A DNA stretch of 64,000 nucleotides from Phycisphaerales bacterium (GTDB lineage: Bacteria; Planctomycetota; Phycisphaerae; Phycisphaerales; UBA1924): the NCBI GenBank assembly GCA_020849615.1, contig JADLFW010000004.1:62001-126000 (forward strand), given 5' to 3'. The notes under the pieces are model-generated. The model searched no databases. It saw nothing but the letters and a program-made list of their open reading frames with translations, and was not told where the DNA came from. Position 1 is the stretch's first letter. Each line of letters opens with the position of its first letter. This document shows positions 10,233 to 19,989 of the stretch, piece by piece. The position numbers and the translations under genes are program-made.

Positions 10233-11915
10233 TCAGGCCGGCGGGGGCTCCGCCGGGTCGGCCCGCATGAAGAGCGCTTCGCCCTTCACGATCGCCGTGC
10301 CGGGGTTCAGCCCGTACGGGCCGGCGAACTGCACCAGGTCGGCGAGCGGCACGCCGGCGGGCGGCGTGCTCCCCCACTTGGCGAGGAGTTCGGTCATCTT
10401 CTGCGGCATGGCGGGCATCAGCAGCAGCGCGGCGATGCGGATGGCCTCGGCGCAGTCGTAGAGGATGTGGCCCAGCGTCGCCCGCAGCTGGGGCTCGGCA
10501 TCCAGCCGCTTGGCGAGCTTGAACGGCTGCGTCTCGTTGATGTAGAGATCGACCCGCGAGATCAGCGACACCGCCCGCAGCAGGCCGCTGTCGAGGTCGA
10601 ACTTCGCCTGGCACCGGGCCGCCTCGGCGGCGAGGTCCTGCGCGACCGTCCCCACATCCGAGATCGGCGTCGGGGCGCGCTCGGGCACCTTCCCGTCGAA
10701 GTACTTGGCGATCATGTTCGAGACGCGGCTGGCGCAGTTGCCGACGCCGTTGGCCAGGTCGGCGTTGTACACCTCGATGAACTTGGCGTGGCTGAAATCC
10801 GCATCCGTCGCGCCCAGCGGCCCCTGCGTCAGCAGGTACCACCGCACCGCGTCCAGCGAGTACTTGTCGGCGTAGGCCTTCAGCACCTCCAGCGTCACGA
10901 AGTTGCCCAGGCTCTTGCTCATCTTCACGCCCTCGCGCACCCAGTAGCTGTGCGCGTAGACCGTGCTGGGCAGGCCCAGCTTCCCGATGTTCTCCGTGCG
11001 CGAGAGCGCCATCAGCATGGCGGGCCAGATCACCGCGTGGAACCACAGGATGTCCTTCGCCATCACGTGCACGCTGGCGGGCCAGAGGTCCTTGCGCCCG
11101 GGCGTGTCCACCACCGTCAGGTAGTTGCACAGCGCCTCGATCCACACGTAGACGCGGTGCCCCGGATCGTCGGGCATGCGGATCCCCCACTGCGTGGTGG
11201 GATCATCGGTCACCGCCCGCGAGATCGGCACATCCTGGAGGCCCTGCCTCAGCCGGCCCAGCACCTCGTTGCGCCGGGCCTCGGGCAATATGCACTCGGG
11301 GTGGGCGTCGATGTGGGCCCGCAAGGCCGTCTCGTACTTGCTGAGGCGGAAGAAGTAGTTCTTCTCCGTGCGCTTCACCAGCGGCCGGCCCGTCACCGGG
11401 CTGGTGTACGGGCCGAACTTGCTGTCCTTGGCGACCGTCTCGGTGAGGTACTCCTCCTGCGATTCATCCCACCAGCCGACGTAGTCGCCGAGATAGATGT
11501 CGCCGCCGGCCTGGAGCTGGCGGATGTAGCCGTGGACGCGGGTCTTGTGACGATCCTCGGTGGTGCGGATGAAGTCATCCTGGGAGAAGTTCATCGCGGC
11601 GAAGGCGGCCCGGAACTGGTCGGCGTTGCGCGTCGCCCACTCCAGCGGACTGACGCCGTGCTCAGCGCCGCTGGTGACAACCTTGTCTGCGTGCTCATCG
11701 GTGCCGGTCAAGAAGAAGACGCGACCGGCCGGGCCGGCGGGAGCGGATCCCGCCCGGGTCGGCTCATCCTTGCCGTCGATGTCGAGGCCCCGGGCGAGAC
11801 GCTGGAACCGGGCGGCGGCATCGGCCAGGAGCGTGGTGTAGCAGTGCCCGATGTGGGGACGGTCGTTGACGTAGTAGATGGGGGTCGTGATGTAGTACGG
11901 GCGGTCGGTGGTCAT
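10233..11915 (-). CDS. metG: Methionyl-tRNA synthetase
   Basis: Class Ia aminoacyl-tRNA synthetase that charges tRNA-Met; 560 residues. The HIGH motif PHIGHCYT is at residues 20-27 and KMSKSLGN near residue 329. The connective peptide region carries GDYVGWWDESQEEYLTE and lacks the four-Cys zinc knuckles, as in the MetRS forms without CxxC pairs. An insert at residues 45-62 (DIDGKDEPTRAGSAPAGPAG) lengthens the Rossmann fold. The C-terminal anticodon-binding helical domain is present and the EMAP-like tRNA-binding domain is absent. There is no ribosome-binding site; a TACACT box sits nine bases before the ATG. Confidence 0.96.
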   Translation of the reverse strand: MTTDRPYYITTPIYYVNDRPHIGHCYTTLLADAAARFQRLARGLDIDGKDEPTRAGSAPAGPAGRVFFLTGTDEHADKVVTSGAEHGVSPLEWATRNADQFRAAFAAMNFSQDDFIRTTEDRHKTRVHGYIRQLQAGGDIYLGDYVGWWDESQEEYLTETVAKDSKFGPYTSPVTGRPLVKRTEKNYFFRLSKYETALRAHIDAHPECILPEARRNEVLGRLRQGLQDVPISRAVTDDPTTQWGIRMPDDPGHRVYVWIEALCNYLTVVDTPGRKDLWPASVHVMAKDILWFHAVIWPAMLMALSRTENIGKLGLPSTVYAHSYWVREGVKMSKSLGNFVTLEVLKAYADKYSLDAVRWYLLTQGPLGATDADFSHAKFIEVYNADLANGVGNCASRVSNMIAKYFDGKVPERAPTPISDVGTVAQDLAAEAARCQAKFDLDSGLLRAVSLISRVDLYINETQPFKLAKRLDAEPQLRATLGHILYDCAEAIRIAALLLMPAMPQKMTELLAKWGSTPPAGVPLADLVQFAGPYGLNPGTAIVKGEALFMRADPAEPPPA

Positions 11916-11924
11916 GAGTGGCCA

Positions 11925-11930
11925 AGTGTA
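11925..11930 (-). promoter_or_regulatory. Putative -10 box, leaderless start of metG
   Basis: TACACT on the minus strand with nine bases to the metG ATG and no Shine-Dalgarno site. This suggests a transcript with little or no 5' leader. Confidence 0.4.
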
Positions 11931-12124
11931 CGGGGCCCCGGGGCGGCTCCCCGGGAATGGCGGGCCCGACCGGAATCCCGGAATTGGGGCCGGGCGCAGG
12001 GGTTGCGCGAACCCGGGCCCGGCGGGCGCGGTATCGAAGAACGGGCCCTGAAGAGGTCGCGATTGCGCCGTGGAATGCCGCGGAATGGCCTGAATTGGTC
12101 AGACGGAAAGCGGCCCGGCCGATC

Positions 12125-12130
12125 TATACT
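12125..12130 (+). promoter_or_regulatory. Putative -10 box of the TPR-protein gene
   Basis: TATACT lies 44 nt before the GTG at 12175. A clear GGAGG site follows at 12164-12168, so this gene has an ordinary leader, unlike metG. No well-spaced -35 was found. Confidence 0.4.
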
Positions 12131-12174
12131 GGGTGTTGATGGCGCGTTGACCCGTGGGCCCGGCGGAGGCGAGC

Positions 12175-14511
12175 GTGAGAGCTTCAGCGGTACGGATTCC
12201 GATCGGGTTGATGGTCCGGCTGGCCGGGTTGGCGGTGGCCTTGGCCCCGACGACCGCGCTGGGGCAGAGCGCGCTGGGCGGCGGGAACGGTCTCCAGCGG
12301 GATTTCAACCGCTACGGCGGGGGCGCCTTCACGCGGTCGGGCGTGGGCAGCAACGCGATCAACAACGCGATCATCTACGGCAACGCGCCCAACGGCATGT
12401 CGTTCCAGGGTCGGCGCGGGTTTGGCAACCCGTACGAGTTCCAGGGACGGCTGGGCAGCAACCAGATCACGCGGTTCGAGCGGGATTCGCTCTCTTCGCG
12501 GGCGCCGAGCTTCGGTGTGAACGCGGCGCAGATCGCCAACTACCAGCGGTCGCTGATGTCGGGCGGGGGGCCTTCCCCGGGGATCGGCGGCAGCCTGGCG
12601 GTGGCCCGCAACCCGTACACCGCGCAGCAGGGGCTGTCGCCGAGCCTGGGCTACAAGACGGCGACCTCGCCCTACAAGCCATCGCAGACCACGCAGTCGG
12701 CCGCGGGCGGGCTGTTCGGCGTCGACCCCTTCGGCCGGACGCGGGGCGGCATGCAGCGCGACATCGGGCTGACCGACATCGACCCGGCTTCGGGCGTCCG
12801 CAAGGTGACCCCGGGCGGGCTGGGTGGTGAGCGCAACCTGATGCGCGACCTGACGACACAGTTGTCTTCCGGGCTGACGCGGCAGGCGCCGGCCCCGCGC
12901 TCCGGGCTTCTGGACAACCCGGTGGGCGGGCTCCTCGACCGGCCCGCCGGCTCGACGCCCAGCGGGTCGCCGCGCGGGACGGGCGCGGGCGGCAGCGCGA
13001 TCCCCGGCGTCGGCAACGGCGTGCCGGGTGCTTCGGACCAGGAGGGGGAATCGCCCTTCGGGCCCGGCCTGCGGACGGGACTGAACAGCGCGCTCAAGGC
13101 CGGCACGGGGTATGACAAGGCTGTGCTGGCGCAGGCCAGCAACGCCGAGGGGTGGCGTCAGCAGCAGACGGCGACGGGTCTGACGGGTGTGCAGGTGCGG
13201 ACGCAGGCCCCGGCGGGGCTGCGGCCCCCGGGCACGGAGCGTGGCGCGACGGGCGGGACGGGCGCGACGGGCGCGACGGGCGTTACCGGTCAGGACCGCG
13301 GTGTGCCGGGCGGCAACCGCGGCTTGGGCGGCCCGGCCGGCGCGACGAACCCGGCGGGCGAGGACATCGGGAAGCTCCCCCCTCTGGGCGGCGAGCGGGT
13401 TGACACCTCCGCGAAGCCGCGGACGGCCTACGAGCTGCTCCGCGACCGGATGACCAAGCGCAGCGAGGAGACGCGGGAATCGCGGGCCGACGGCTCGGAC
13501 CTGCTGACGTACACGCTGGGCAAGCGCGAGGCGGGCGGGCTGACCGGGCTCAACGAGAAGGATGTGCTGGGGATGCCCAACACGGCGCTGGCCAACCCCG
13601 GCTCGCAGGGGCTGAGCGGGTCGGAGCTGACGACGCTGCCCGGTATGGGCCAGCGCGGGGTGCCCGAGTGGGAGCGTCGGATCCAGGACCTGCGCCAGCG
13701 GCTCCGCCAGCAGGCGGCGGTCGACAGCACCAAGAACTACCTGGCGGCGGTCCGAGAGAACGCCAAGGAGACGCAGATCGGCGGGCTGCAGATCCCCAAC
13801 TACATCCAGCCCAAGACGGGCCCGACCGTGAACCTGTGGGGCAAGACCGATCGCCCGTTGCCCGGCCTCACGCCCGGCACGCAGGAGCCCAAGGTCACCA
13901 AGGGCGTCCAGCACGGGCTCAAGCTCGACACCACGACCCTGCGCCTCATCCGCGAGAGCGGCGGCAAGATCGAGTCCTTCATCAACATGGGCGCCCCGGC
14001 CACCGACCAGTTCAAGGAGTTCATGCTGACGGGCCAGGCCGCGATGCGCGAGGGCAAGTACTTCGACGCCGAGGATGCCTTCGCCCGGGCCATGAACGAG
14101 CCCAGCGCCGACATCACCGCCATGGTGGCCCGCACGCACGCCCAGATCGGCGCCGGCCTTATTGTCTCGGCCGGCTCGAACCTGGTGAAGACCTTCACCG
14201 AGTACCCCGAGACCGCGGCCCCGCGCTACGCCCCGGACCTCCTGCCCAAGGAATCCCGGCTGCTCGCGCTGTCGGAGCAGCTGCGGGCCTACGCCAAGGA
14301 AGACACCGATGTAGGCCGGAGCTCCGGGCTGCTGCTGGCGTACATCGGCTACCAGCGCGGCGACCAGGCCGCGGTGGCCGAGGGGCTCGACGCCATGGCC
14401 CGGGTCGGGCGGATCCAGTTCGAGAAGGCCGCTCCCGGCGCGGACCGGGACATCCTGGAGGATGAAGGCCGCCTGGTCGAGTTCCTCCGCGGCGTCTGGC
14501 AGGCGCCCTGA
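12175..14511 (+). CDS. Secreted TPR-domain protein
   Basis: A 778-residue exported protein. The GTG at 12175 has a GGAGG site six bases upstream and gives a clean signal peptide (VRIPIGLMVRLAGLAVALA, cleavage near ALG-Q). Residues 30-430 are low-complexity Gly/Ser/Thr/Pro with a TGATGATG run. A charged, probably coiled-coil stretch follows (ERRIQDLRQRLRQQ). The last 190 residues are helical TPR-like repeats (FMLTGQAAMREGKYFDAEDAFARAM). The role is unknown; TPRs suggest a protein-binding scaffold in the periplasm or at the surface. A SpoIIE-type phosphatase gene follows on the same strand after 115 nt. Confidence 0.78.
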   Translation: MRASAVRIPIGLMVRLAGLAVALAPTTALGQSALGGGNGLQRDFNRYGGGAFTRSGVGSNAINNAIIYGNAPNGMSFQGRRGFGNPYEFQGRLGSNQITRFERDSLSSRAPSFGVNAAQIANYQRSLMSGGGPSPGIGGSLAVARNPYTAQQGLSPSLGYKTATSPYKPSQTTQSAAGGLFGVDPFGRTRGGMQRDIGLTDIDPASGVRKVTPGGLGGERNLMRDLTTQLSSGLTRQAPAPRSGLLDNPVGGLLDRPAGSTPSGSPRGTGAGGSAIPGVGNGVPGASDQEGESPFGPGLRTGLNSALKAGTGYDKAVLAQASNAEGWRQQQTATGLTGVQVRTQAPAGLRPPGTERGATGGTGATGATGVTGQDRGVPGGNRGLGGPAGATNPAGEDIGKLPPLGGERVDTSAKPRTAYELLRDRMTKRSEETRESRADGSDLLTYTLGKREAGGLTGLNEKDVLGMPNTALANPGSQGLSGSELTTLPGMGQRGVPEWERRIQDLRQRLRQQAAVDSTKNYLAAVRENAKETQIGGLQIPNYIQPKTGPTVNLWGKTDRPLPGLTPGTQEPKVTKGVQHGLKLDTTTLRLIRESGGKIESFINMGAPATDQFKEFMLTGQAAMREGKYFDAEDAFARAMNEPSADITAMVARTHAQIGAGLIVSAGSNLVKTFTEYPETAAPRYAPDLLPKESRLLALSEQLRAYAKEDTDVGRSSGLLLAYIGYQRGDQAAVAEGLDAMARVGRIQFEKAAPGADRDILEDEGRLVEFLRGVWQAP

Positions 14512-14626
14512 GCCCGATGTTGAACTTCGCCCCGATCGCGGCCCGCGCCGCCCGCGGTTACGATGCGCTCCCCCAGGCCCGCCGGGCCCGGGGCGAGACG
14601 TCGACGCTGGGGCCGAGGGAGCACGG

Positions 14627-16330
14627 ATGACACCCGGAGAGCCGGCCGCGCGGGCCGGGAGCACCGCCGCGGGCCCGCGCCTGTCCATCACGGATTTTCT
14701 GACCGACGGCTCGCTGGCCTCGCTGTGCGCGGAGGTGACGCGCCTAGTGGGCGTTCCCGTGAACCTCTTCGATGTGCGCGGGCGGCTGGTTGCGCCCGGC
14801 GAGCGCCCCGGCACGTGGACGGTGCAGGACCCCGTGGACGGCGCGGCCGGGCCCGACCCGGCCCGGGCCGTGCCGCTGGTCGTCGCCGGGGACCGCATCG
14901 GGTGGCTCGTGATCGGCGCGGGCGAGCCGCGGCTGGACCCCGCCCACGCCCGCTCGGCGCTGGAGCGCGTCGTGTCGCTGCTGGCCTCGACCGCCAGCGA
15001 GCTGTGCGAGGAGGAGATGGAGCTGCGCCACCGCATCAAGGAGGTGAGCGCGCTCTACAAGCTGACCAGCCTGCTCGCCCGGGCCGCGGATGTAAGCCGC
15101 GTGCTCAACGTCGTGCTCGAGTCGGCCCTGGATGTGCTCGAGCTCGATGCCGGCTCGGTCGTTCTCATGAAGGAGGACAGCGACGGCATGTCGGCCTCGA
15201 CCGAGGAGGACCTGGCGCTGATGGCCTCGCGCGGGCTGAGCCGCAACTGGCTGGAATCGCCCCTTCCCCTCTCCCGCGACCGCCTCTTCGACCGCCTCGC
15301 CTTCGAGGGCGAGATCGTCACCGTCGAGGATCTGCGCGGCGACCCGCGGGTGCTCATCGGCGACCGGGCCGAGCGCGAGGGCCTGCGGGCGGTCATGAAC
15401 GCCGGGCTGGTCTTCCACAACAAGCCCATCGGCGTCATCCGCCTCTACTCGCGAACGCCGCGCCGCTTCGGCGAGGCCGAGAAGGGCCTGCTCCGCTCCT
15501 TCGCGCAGCAGGCGGCGGTCGCCGTCGAGCAGGCCCGGCTTCTGCGCTTCCAGCAGGAGGAGCAGCGGATCCAGCGGCAGCTGGAGCTGGCGGCCGATGT
15601 GCAGCGCCGCATGCTGCCCGGGGCCATGCCCAAGGTGCGCGGGCTCGACATCGCCGCCAGGTACACCCCCAGCTTCGAGCTGGGCGGGGACTTCTACGAC
15701 TTCCTCGAGCTCAACGGCCACCTGGGCCTGGCCGTCGGCGATGTCGTCGGCAAGGGCATCGCCGCGGCGCTGCTCATGTCGGCCGTCCGGGCGAGCCTCC
15801 GGGCCCACGCGGAGGAGACCTACGACCTCGACGAGATCGTCGGCAAGGTCAACGTCGCCCTCTGCCGCGACACCCTCGACCGCGAGTTCGCCTCGCTGTG
15901 GTACGGCGTGATCGACCCCGACCAGCTCCTGCTCACCTACTGCTCGGCGGGGCACGAACCCACGTACGTAGTCCGCCACCACAAGACCCGCCCGCCCACC
16001 GACAGGGACATCGAGGAGCTCGGCGTCGGCGGCATGGTCGTGGGCATCAACCCGCAGGAGAAGTACCAGCGGGCCGTCTGCAAGCTGCACCCCGGCGATG
16101 TGATCGTCGCGTACACCGACGGCGTCGGCGATGCCCAGAACTTCTCCAACGAGAAGTTCACCCGCAAGCGCCTCCGGGCCACGCTCATCAAGGCCCTCAC
16201 CCAGCAGCCCGACGCCACCGCTGCGCAGATCCTCGAGGCGATCCAGTGGGAGCTGCGCCAGTTCATCGGGCTGCGCGACCGCACCGATGACCAGACGGTC
16301 GCGATCGTGCGCGTGGCCCGCAAGACGTAG
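14627..16330 (+). CDS. PocR/GAF sensor SpoIIE-type serine phosphatase
   Basis: A 567-residue cytoplasmic signalling protein. An N-terminal PocR-like sensor (LSITDFLTDGSLASLCAEVT, residues about 15-130) is followed by a GAF domain (about 150-320) and a PP2C/SpoIIE phosphatase domain (about 335-565). Catalytic aspartates are in GGDFYDF and in AYTDGVGDAQN. The family dephosphorylates anti-sigma-factor antagonists, so it probably feeds a partner-switching pathway, but no anti-sigma or STAS gene is nearby. GAGGGA precedes the ATG at 14627. The frame is open further upstream but is not conserved. Confidence 0.88.
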   Translation: MTPGEPAARAGSTAAGPRLSITDFLTDGSLASLCAEVTRLVGVPVNLFDVRGRLVAPGERPGTWTVQDPVDGAAGPDPARAVPLVVAGDRIGWLVIGAGEPRLDPAHARSALERVVSLLASTASELCEEEMELRHRIKEVSALYKLTSLLARAADVSRVLNVVLESALDVLELDAGSVVLMKEDSDGMSASTEEDLALMASRGLSRNWLESPLPLSRDRLFDRLAFEGEIVTVEDLRGDPRVLIGDRAEREGLRAVMNAGLVFHNKPIGVIRLYSRTPRRFGEAEKGLLRSFAQQAAVAVEQARLLRFQQEEQRIQRQLELAADVQRRMLPGAMPKVRGLDIAARYTPSFELGGDFYDFLELNGHLGLAVGDVVGKGIAAALLMSAVRASLRAHAEETYDLDEIVGKVNVALCRDTLDREFASLWYGVIDPDQLLLTYCSAGHEPTYVVRHHKTRPPTDRDIEELGVGGMVVGINPQEKYQRAVCKLHPGDVIVAYTDGVGDAQNFSNEKFTRKRLRATLIKALTQQPDATAAQILEAIQWELRQFIGLRDRTDDQTVAIVRVARKT

Positions 16331-16345
16331 GGGGCCCGGAAGGGA

Positions 16346-16528
16346 ACTCACCACAGAGGCACAGAGAAGATCGGAACGCGAAGCCGAGGGTGAGTTGGGG
16401 GGCCGTGCCGGATGCCGTGTGGACGCATCCTCGCACCGCCACAGCGCCCACGTGTTTCCGATTCCCCTCTCCCCTGTTCCCTGTCCCCTGTTTGCTTCTT
16501 CTCTGCGCCTCTGCGCCTCGGTGGTTTT
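16346..16528. repeat. CCACAGAGGCACAGAG-type inverted repeat element
   Basis: The left arm ACCACAGAGGCACAGAGA (16349 area) pairs with the right arm TCTCTGCGCCTCTGCGCCTC...GGTGGT (16499-16526). They enclose about 120 nt that includes pyrimidine-rich CCCCTGTTCCCTGTCCCCTG. Related half-elements lie at 27861-27940 and 35888-35922. Confidence 0.55.
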
Positions 16529-16542
16529 CTTCCCCAAAACGA

Positions 16543-16588
16543 CAACGCCCGCGATCGGGCCCCATGGCGGACTCGATCGCGGGCGTTG
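16543..16588 (-). terminator. Terminator of the small minus-strand gene
   Basis: Perfect 15-pair stem CAACGCCCGCGATCG / CGATCGCGGGCGTTG with a 16-nt loop, followed on the minus strand by TCGTTTT. Confidence 0.7.
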
Positions 16589-16614
16589 GTGTCGGCGGTC
16601 AGCGCCGGGCCGCG

Positions 16615-16839
16615 TCAGGCGGCGCGGGGATGATCATCATCGTCGGTCCCGACCAGCTCGCGGAGGCGGCCCAGGTGGCCATCGACGCGGCGCATCGCAT
16701 CCTCGGCCATGCGGATCGAGTCGGGCTGGCGACGGCGGGGAGGCTCGGCCCGGCGGGCCCGGTGCGCCAGGCTGGATGGGAACGGGATCGGGTCAAACTC
16801 ACCGGCCGGCTCATCAACGTGCAGCTTCAGTGTCGCCAT
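16615..16839 (-). CDS. Small hypothetical protein
   Basis: A 74-residue Arg-rich soluble protein (MATLKLHVDEPAGEFDPIPF...). It has an amphipathic helical centre (RMAEDAMRRVDGHLGRLREL) and an acidic DDDD near the end. It is supported by a good ribosome-binding site (AGGAAGGA, six bases before the ATG) and a strong hairpin terminator 27 nt after the stop. There is no family match I can name and no neighbour clue. The flanking 16840-17142 stretch holds no further gene. Confidence 0.6.
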   Translation of the reverse strand: MATLKLHVDEPAGEFDPIPFPSSLAHRARRAEPPRRRQPDSIRMAEDAMRRVDGHLGRLRELVGTDDDDHPRAA

Positions 16840-17142
16840 GGCGTCCTTCCTTGAACCCCGAGGATCAACAACAGAATCGTGCTATCCAGATCGGAAGCCC
16901 GCCCCGGAAAGATGAACGCCGCTCGACCGACGGGCCCAAGTCGCGGCGGGTCACGTGTTGCAACGCGTAGAGGCACGAAAGTCCCGCGCTCTTCACATCG
17001 GCCCGCGCCGCCTGTGGCGCTGAACGGGCGGGGGGCGCGCCCGATAAATGAGCAATCACCCGAGGTGATGTCGGACTTCCCCGGGGAAACAGGAGCGAAG
17101 ATGCCCCGGAACCGGGGACCATCGCGCGGGCCGAAACCTCCT
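16840..17142. other. Intergenic stretch without a gene
   Basis: This is the upstream region of the small gene and the downstream region of lpxC. It contains the palindromes TTCCCCGGGGAA (17077-17088) and CCCCGGAACCGGGG (17104-17117). Neither has an adjacent T run, so they are not convincing terminators. Confidence 0.4.
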
Positions 17143-18039
17143 TCAGTGAAGCCGGGCCCGGACGATCTCCCGCGCCATCGCCTGGTTCATCGCGTGGCCC
17201 GAGCGGTGCGCGATGATCGTTGCCCGCGGCAGCGGGCCCGCCAGGTACAGGTCGCCGATGAGGTCCAGCAGCTTGTGCCGCGCCGGCTCATCGGGCAGGC
17301 GCCATTCCTGGTCGACGGGGCGGCCATCATCGCCGATCACCAGCATCTCGCGCGTGGTGATGTGCCCGAAGAGGCCCATCGCCCGCATGGCCCGCGCCTC
17401 GGCGGCGAGGCAGTAGGTCCGGGCCGGGGCGACCTCGTGCAGATACCTGGCCGGGGCGCCGTTCTCGCCGAGTTCGATCGCCGCCGACTGCGCGGCCAGG
17501 GCCGCTCCGGGCCCGTAGTCGAGGCGGTACTCCAGCCGGCAGGTGGGGAGATCGTGCGGCGTGGCCGTGATGCTGGCGGGCCCGGCCGTGACGGTGATGG
17601 CCCGGGCCAGGCGCGGCCGATCGTAGGATTCCGCGAAGGGTCGCCGGCCCGCGGCGGCGATGGCCTCGGCGAAGGGCCGGGCCGAACCGTCGGCGATGGG
17701 GATCTCCGGCCCGTCCACATCGATGAGGGCATCGGTGATGCCGGCGGCGGCGAGGGCGGAGAGGATGTGCTCGGTGGTGGCCATGAAGGCGCCGGGCATT
17801 CCGTGCGCACCGGGGGCCGCGAGGGTGGTGTTGCGGGCCTGCATGCCGGGGGGCAGCCCCGGCAGTTCGACGGCGTTGTCGATGCGGATCGGGATGACGG
17901 GTGACCCAGGCAAATCCGTGCGGCGAAAGTGCAGCCCATCATCGGCGGGGCGGATGGTTGCGGTGGCGGGTCGTGCGGTGAAGAGACCGACGCCCGACAC
18001 CGAAGCGTCCCCGGCGACGGTGGTGCGCGGAAGGCTCAT
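17143..18039 (-). CDS. lpxC: UDP-3-O-acyl-GlcNAc deacetylase LpxC
   Basis: Zinc-dependent deacetylase and first committed enzyme of lipid A synthesis; 298 residues. Family motifs are TTEHILSALAAAGITDALI (metal-binding His), DGPEIPIADGSA, KLLDLIGDLYL and the late His in IIAHRSGHAMN. Upstream in-frame sequence is the shadow of lpxD, so the ATG at 18039, which gives MSLPRTTVAG, is chosen. It is the third gene of skp-lpxD-lpxC and lies 16 nt after lpxD. A TACGCT box six bases before the ATG may provide an extra leaderless promoter. Its presence supports an LPS-bearing outer membrane. Confidence 0.95.
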   Translation of the reverse strand: MSLPRTTVAGDASVSGVGLFTARPATATIRPADDGLHFRRTDLPGSPVIPIRIDNAVELPGLPPGMQARNTTLAAPGAHGMPGAFMATTEHILSALAAAGITDALIDVDGPEIPIADGSARPFAEAIAAAGRRPFAESYDRPRLARAITVTAGPASITATPHDLPTCRLEYRLDYGPGAALAAQSAAIELGENGAPARYLHEVAPARTYCLAAEARAMRAMGLFGHITTREMLVIGDDGRPVDQEWRLPDEPARHKLLDLIGDLYLAGPLPRATIIAHRSGHAMNQAMAREIVRARLH

Positions 18040-18045
18040 GGCGGG

Positions 18046-18051
18046 AGCGTA
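18046..18051 (-). promoter_or_regulatory. Putative -10 box before lpxC
   Basis: TACGCT with six bases to the lpxC ATG, in the 16-nt gap after lpxD. It has the same layout as hisS (TACCCT, six bases, CCCGCC before the ATG). It may be chance within an operon. Confidence 0.3.
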
Positions 18052-18055
18052 GCCG

Positions 18056-19144
18056 TCAATCGGGAGAGGAATCCCCCCTCTTGCGGGCGGGTCGGCCCTG
18101 GTCGCGGTACTCGGCCGCGAGCCGGCGCAGAAGGGTGAGGTCGCGGAAGGCCTGGCGGCCGTTGTAGGCAGGGTGGCCGAACCACATCTCGCCGGCCGGG
18201 ACATCCTGCATGGCGCCGGCCTTGCCGGCGAGCTGGGCGCCCGCGCCGACGGTGAGGTTGTCGGAGACGCCCGCCTGCCCGCCGAGCATGACGCCGTCGC
18301 CGATGACCGCGGAGCCGGCGATGCCGGCCTGGGCGCAGATGATGCAGCAGCGGCCGAGCTGGACACCGTGGGCGATCTGGACGAGGTTGTCGATCTTGGT
18401 GCCCGCGCCGATGACGGTCGAGCCGAACTTGGCCCGGTCGACGCAGGAGTTGGCGCCGATCTCGACGCCGGGCTGGATCTCGACGTTGCCGATGTGGGGA
18501 ATCTTGGCGATGCCGCGGGGGGGATCGGGGCGGAAGCCGAAGCCGTCGGCGCCGATGACGACGCCGGCGTGCAGCAGGCAGGCATCGCCGACGACGCAGC
18601 GGTCGAGGATGCGCACGCCGGGGTGCAGCGTGCAGCCGCGTCCGATGCGGGCTTGGTGGCCGAGGTAGACCTGGGCGATGAGCGCGGTGCCCTCGCCGAC
18701 GACCGCGCCAGCCTCGATGATGCAGCCGGGCCCGATGTGGGCGGTCGGAGCGATCGAGGCCGAGGGATCGACGATGGCCGAGGGGTGCGCGCCGGGCCGA
18801 CGTGCGGGCGCCGGGGGCGCCATCAACTCCAGCACCGTGTTGAGGGCGAGGTCGGCGTTCTCGACGATGAGCAGGGCGCGGGCCGAGGGGTCGTGGCCCG
18901 GCACTTCGATGCCGCGGGTGACCAGGGTGGCGGAGGCCTTGCTGGCGGGCCAGCCGGCGGCGTAGCGCTTATCGCGGATGAAGGTGATGGCGCCGGGCGC
19001 GCCGCGCTCCAGGGTGTTGATGTGGGTGATCGGGAGGTCGGGCGGGCCGATGAGGCGCGCGTTGAGCTTCCCGGCGAGGAAGCCGGTGGTCAACGGGCCA
19101 GCCGGGCCCGGGGATGTGGGCGTGGCGTGCATCGTGAGGGTCAT
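18056..19144 (-). CDS. lpxD: UDP-3-O-acylglucosamine N-acyltransferase LpxD
   Basis: Lipid A enzyme that N-acylates UDP-3-O-acyl-glucosamine using acyl-ACP; 362 residues. An N-terminal uridine-binding domain (about residues 1-110) is followed by a left-handed parallel beta-helix of hexapeptide repeats (residues 115-320). It carries the signature [14 protein letters not shown], the catalytic His region [10 protein letters not shown], and [12 protein letters not shown]. The C-terminal helices match the family. The start at 19144 is kept; a second Met four codons later is an alternative. It is operonic with skp (41 nt upstream) and lpxC. Confidence 0.95.
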   Translation of the reverse strand: MTLTMHATPTSPGPAGPLTTGFLAGKLNARLIGPPDLPITHINTLERGAPGAITFIRDKRYAAGWPASKASATLVTRGIEVPGHDPSARALLIVENADLALNTVLELMAPPAPARRPGAHPSAIVDPSASIAPTAHIGPGCIIEAGAVVGEGTALIAQVYLGHQARIGRGCTLHPGVRILDRCVVGDACLLHAGVVIGADGFGFRPDPPRGIAKIPHIGNVEIQPGVEIGANSCVDRAKFGSTVIGAGTKIDNLVQIAHGVQLGRCCIICAQAGIAGSAVIGDGVMLGGQAGVSDNLTVGAGAQLAGKAGAMQDVPAGEMWFGHPAYNGRQAFRDLTLLRRLAAEYRDQGRPARKRGDSSPD

Positions 19145-19185
19145 GCCGCGAATGAATAGTACCGGGGGGTGGGGATGTGCGCGGC

Positions 19186-19857
19186 TTACTTGCCGGCGGG
19201 GTCGGCCGGGGTGGTGGCGGGCGGGGCCTGATACTGGTTGTTCATTTCCTGGGCCAGGGCGGCGGTGACATCCAGGGTTTCGGCGGCGAACATGATCCGC
19301 TTGTTCTGGATGACCATGTTCATCTGCTCCTCGGTGGCCTGGTCGGGCAGGAGCATGGCCCGGTCATCGACGATGACGAGGTCGTAGCCGTTCTTGACGG
19401 CGAAGGCGGAGGCGGCGGCCTGGATGTCCTGGTAGAGCTCGCGGATGAGCTCGCCCTTCTCGATGTTGATGACGCGCTGGAGGGCATCGCGCCGGCCCGC
19501 GGCGGTCTGCTCGAGCTCGTAGGCCTTCACGAAGAGGTCGCGTTTCTCCTTCTCGGCCGTCTTGGGGAGGGCGTCGATCTCATCCTTCATCAGCTTGAGG
19601 CGGTCGACCATCTCGTTGATCGACTTCTGGCGCTCATCGTTGCGGGCCTTGAGCTGGTTGTTGAGGACCGCGGCCTTGGTGAGCTGCTGCATGAGCTTCA
19701 CGAGGTCGATGGTGGCGATGGTGGTGGGCGCCGGGCTGACGAGCGGCGCCGGCGGGCGGGCTGCCGAGTAGTGGCTGCCGATGCCCAGGGCTGCCAGGGC
19801 GATGCAGGCGGGGGCGGCCAGACGGGCCAGACCGGAGCGGATGACGGTGGTGTGCAT
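19186..19857 (-). CDS. skp: OmpH/Skp family periplasmic chaperone
   Basis: A 223-residue exported protein of the Skp/OmpH family, which holds unfolded outer-membrane proteins in the periplasm. It has a signal peptide at residues 1-31 and then the opening strand [15 protein letters not shown] long charged coiled coil ([26 protein letters not shown]) forms the tentacles, and the returning strand [15 protein letters not shown] closes the body. GAGGGA lies before the ATG at 19857. Upstream in-frame codons are not signal-like. The position upstream of lpxD is the common outer-membrane-biogenesis arrangement. Confidence 0.9.
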   Translation of the reverse strand: MHTTVIRSGLARLAAPACIALAALGIGSHYSAARPPAPLVSPAPTTIATIDLVKLMQQLTKAAVLNNQLKARNDERQKSINEMVDRLKLMKDEIDALPKTAEKEKRDLFVKAYELEQTAAGRRDALQRVINIEKGELIRELYQDIQAAASAFAVKNGYDLVIVDDRAMLLPDQATEEQMNMVIQNKRIMFAAETLDVTAALAQEMNNQYQAPPATTPADPAGK

Positions 19858-19989
19858 GATGGGTGTCCCTCGGATGACAGGAGTGCGTGGGGCCATCATA
19901 GGGCACCTCAAGCTAGCGGATGCTAATCAGAAGGACGGGGGTCGGGCGTCGGGCGTCGGGCGTCGGGCGGGATAGCAGAACTTCCGGGT

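Noticed and set aside
12184..15039. 951-codon minus-strand open frame
   Set aside because: Antisense to the TPR protein and the phosphatase. There is no domain, start signal or ribosome-binding site.
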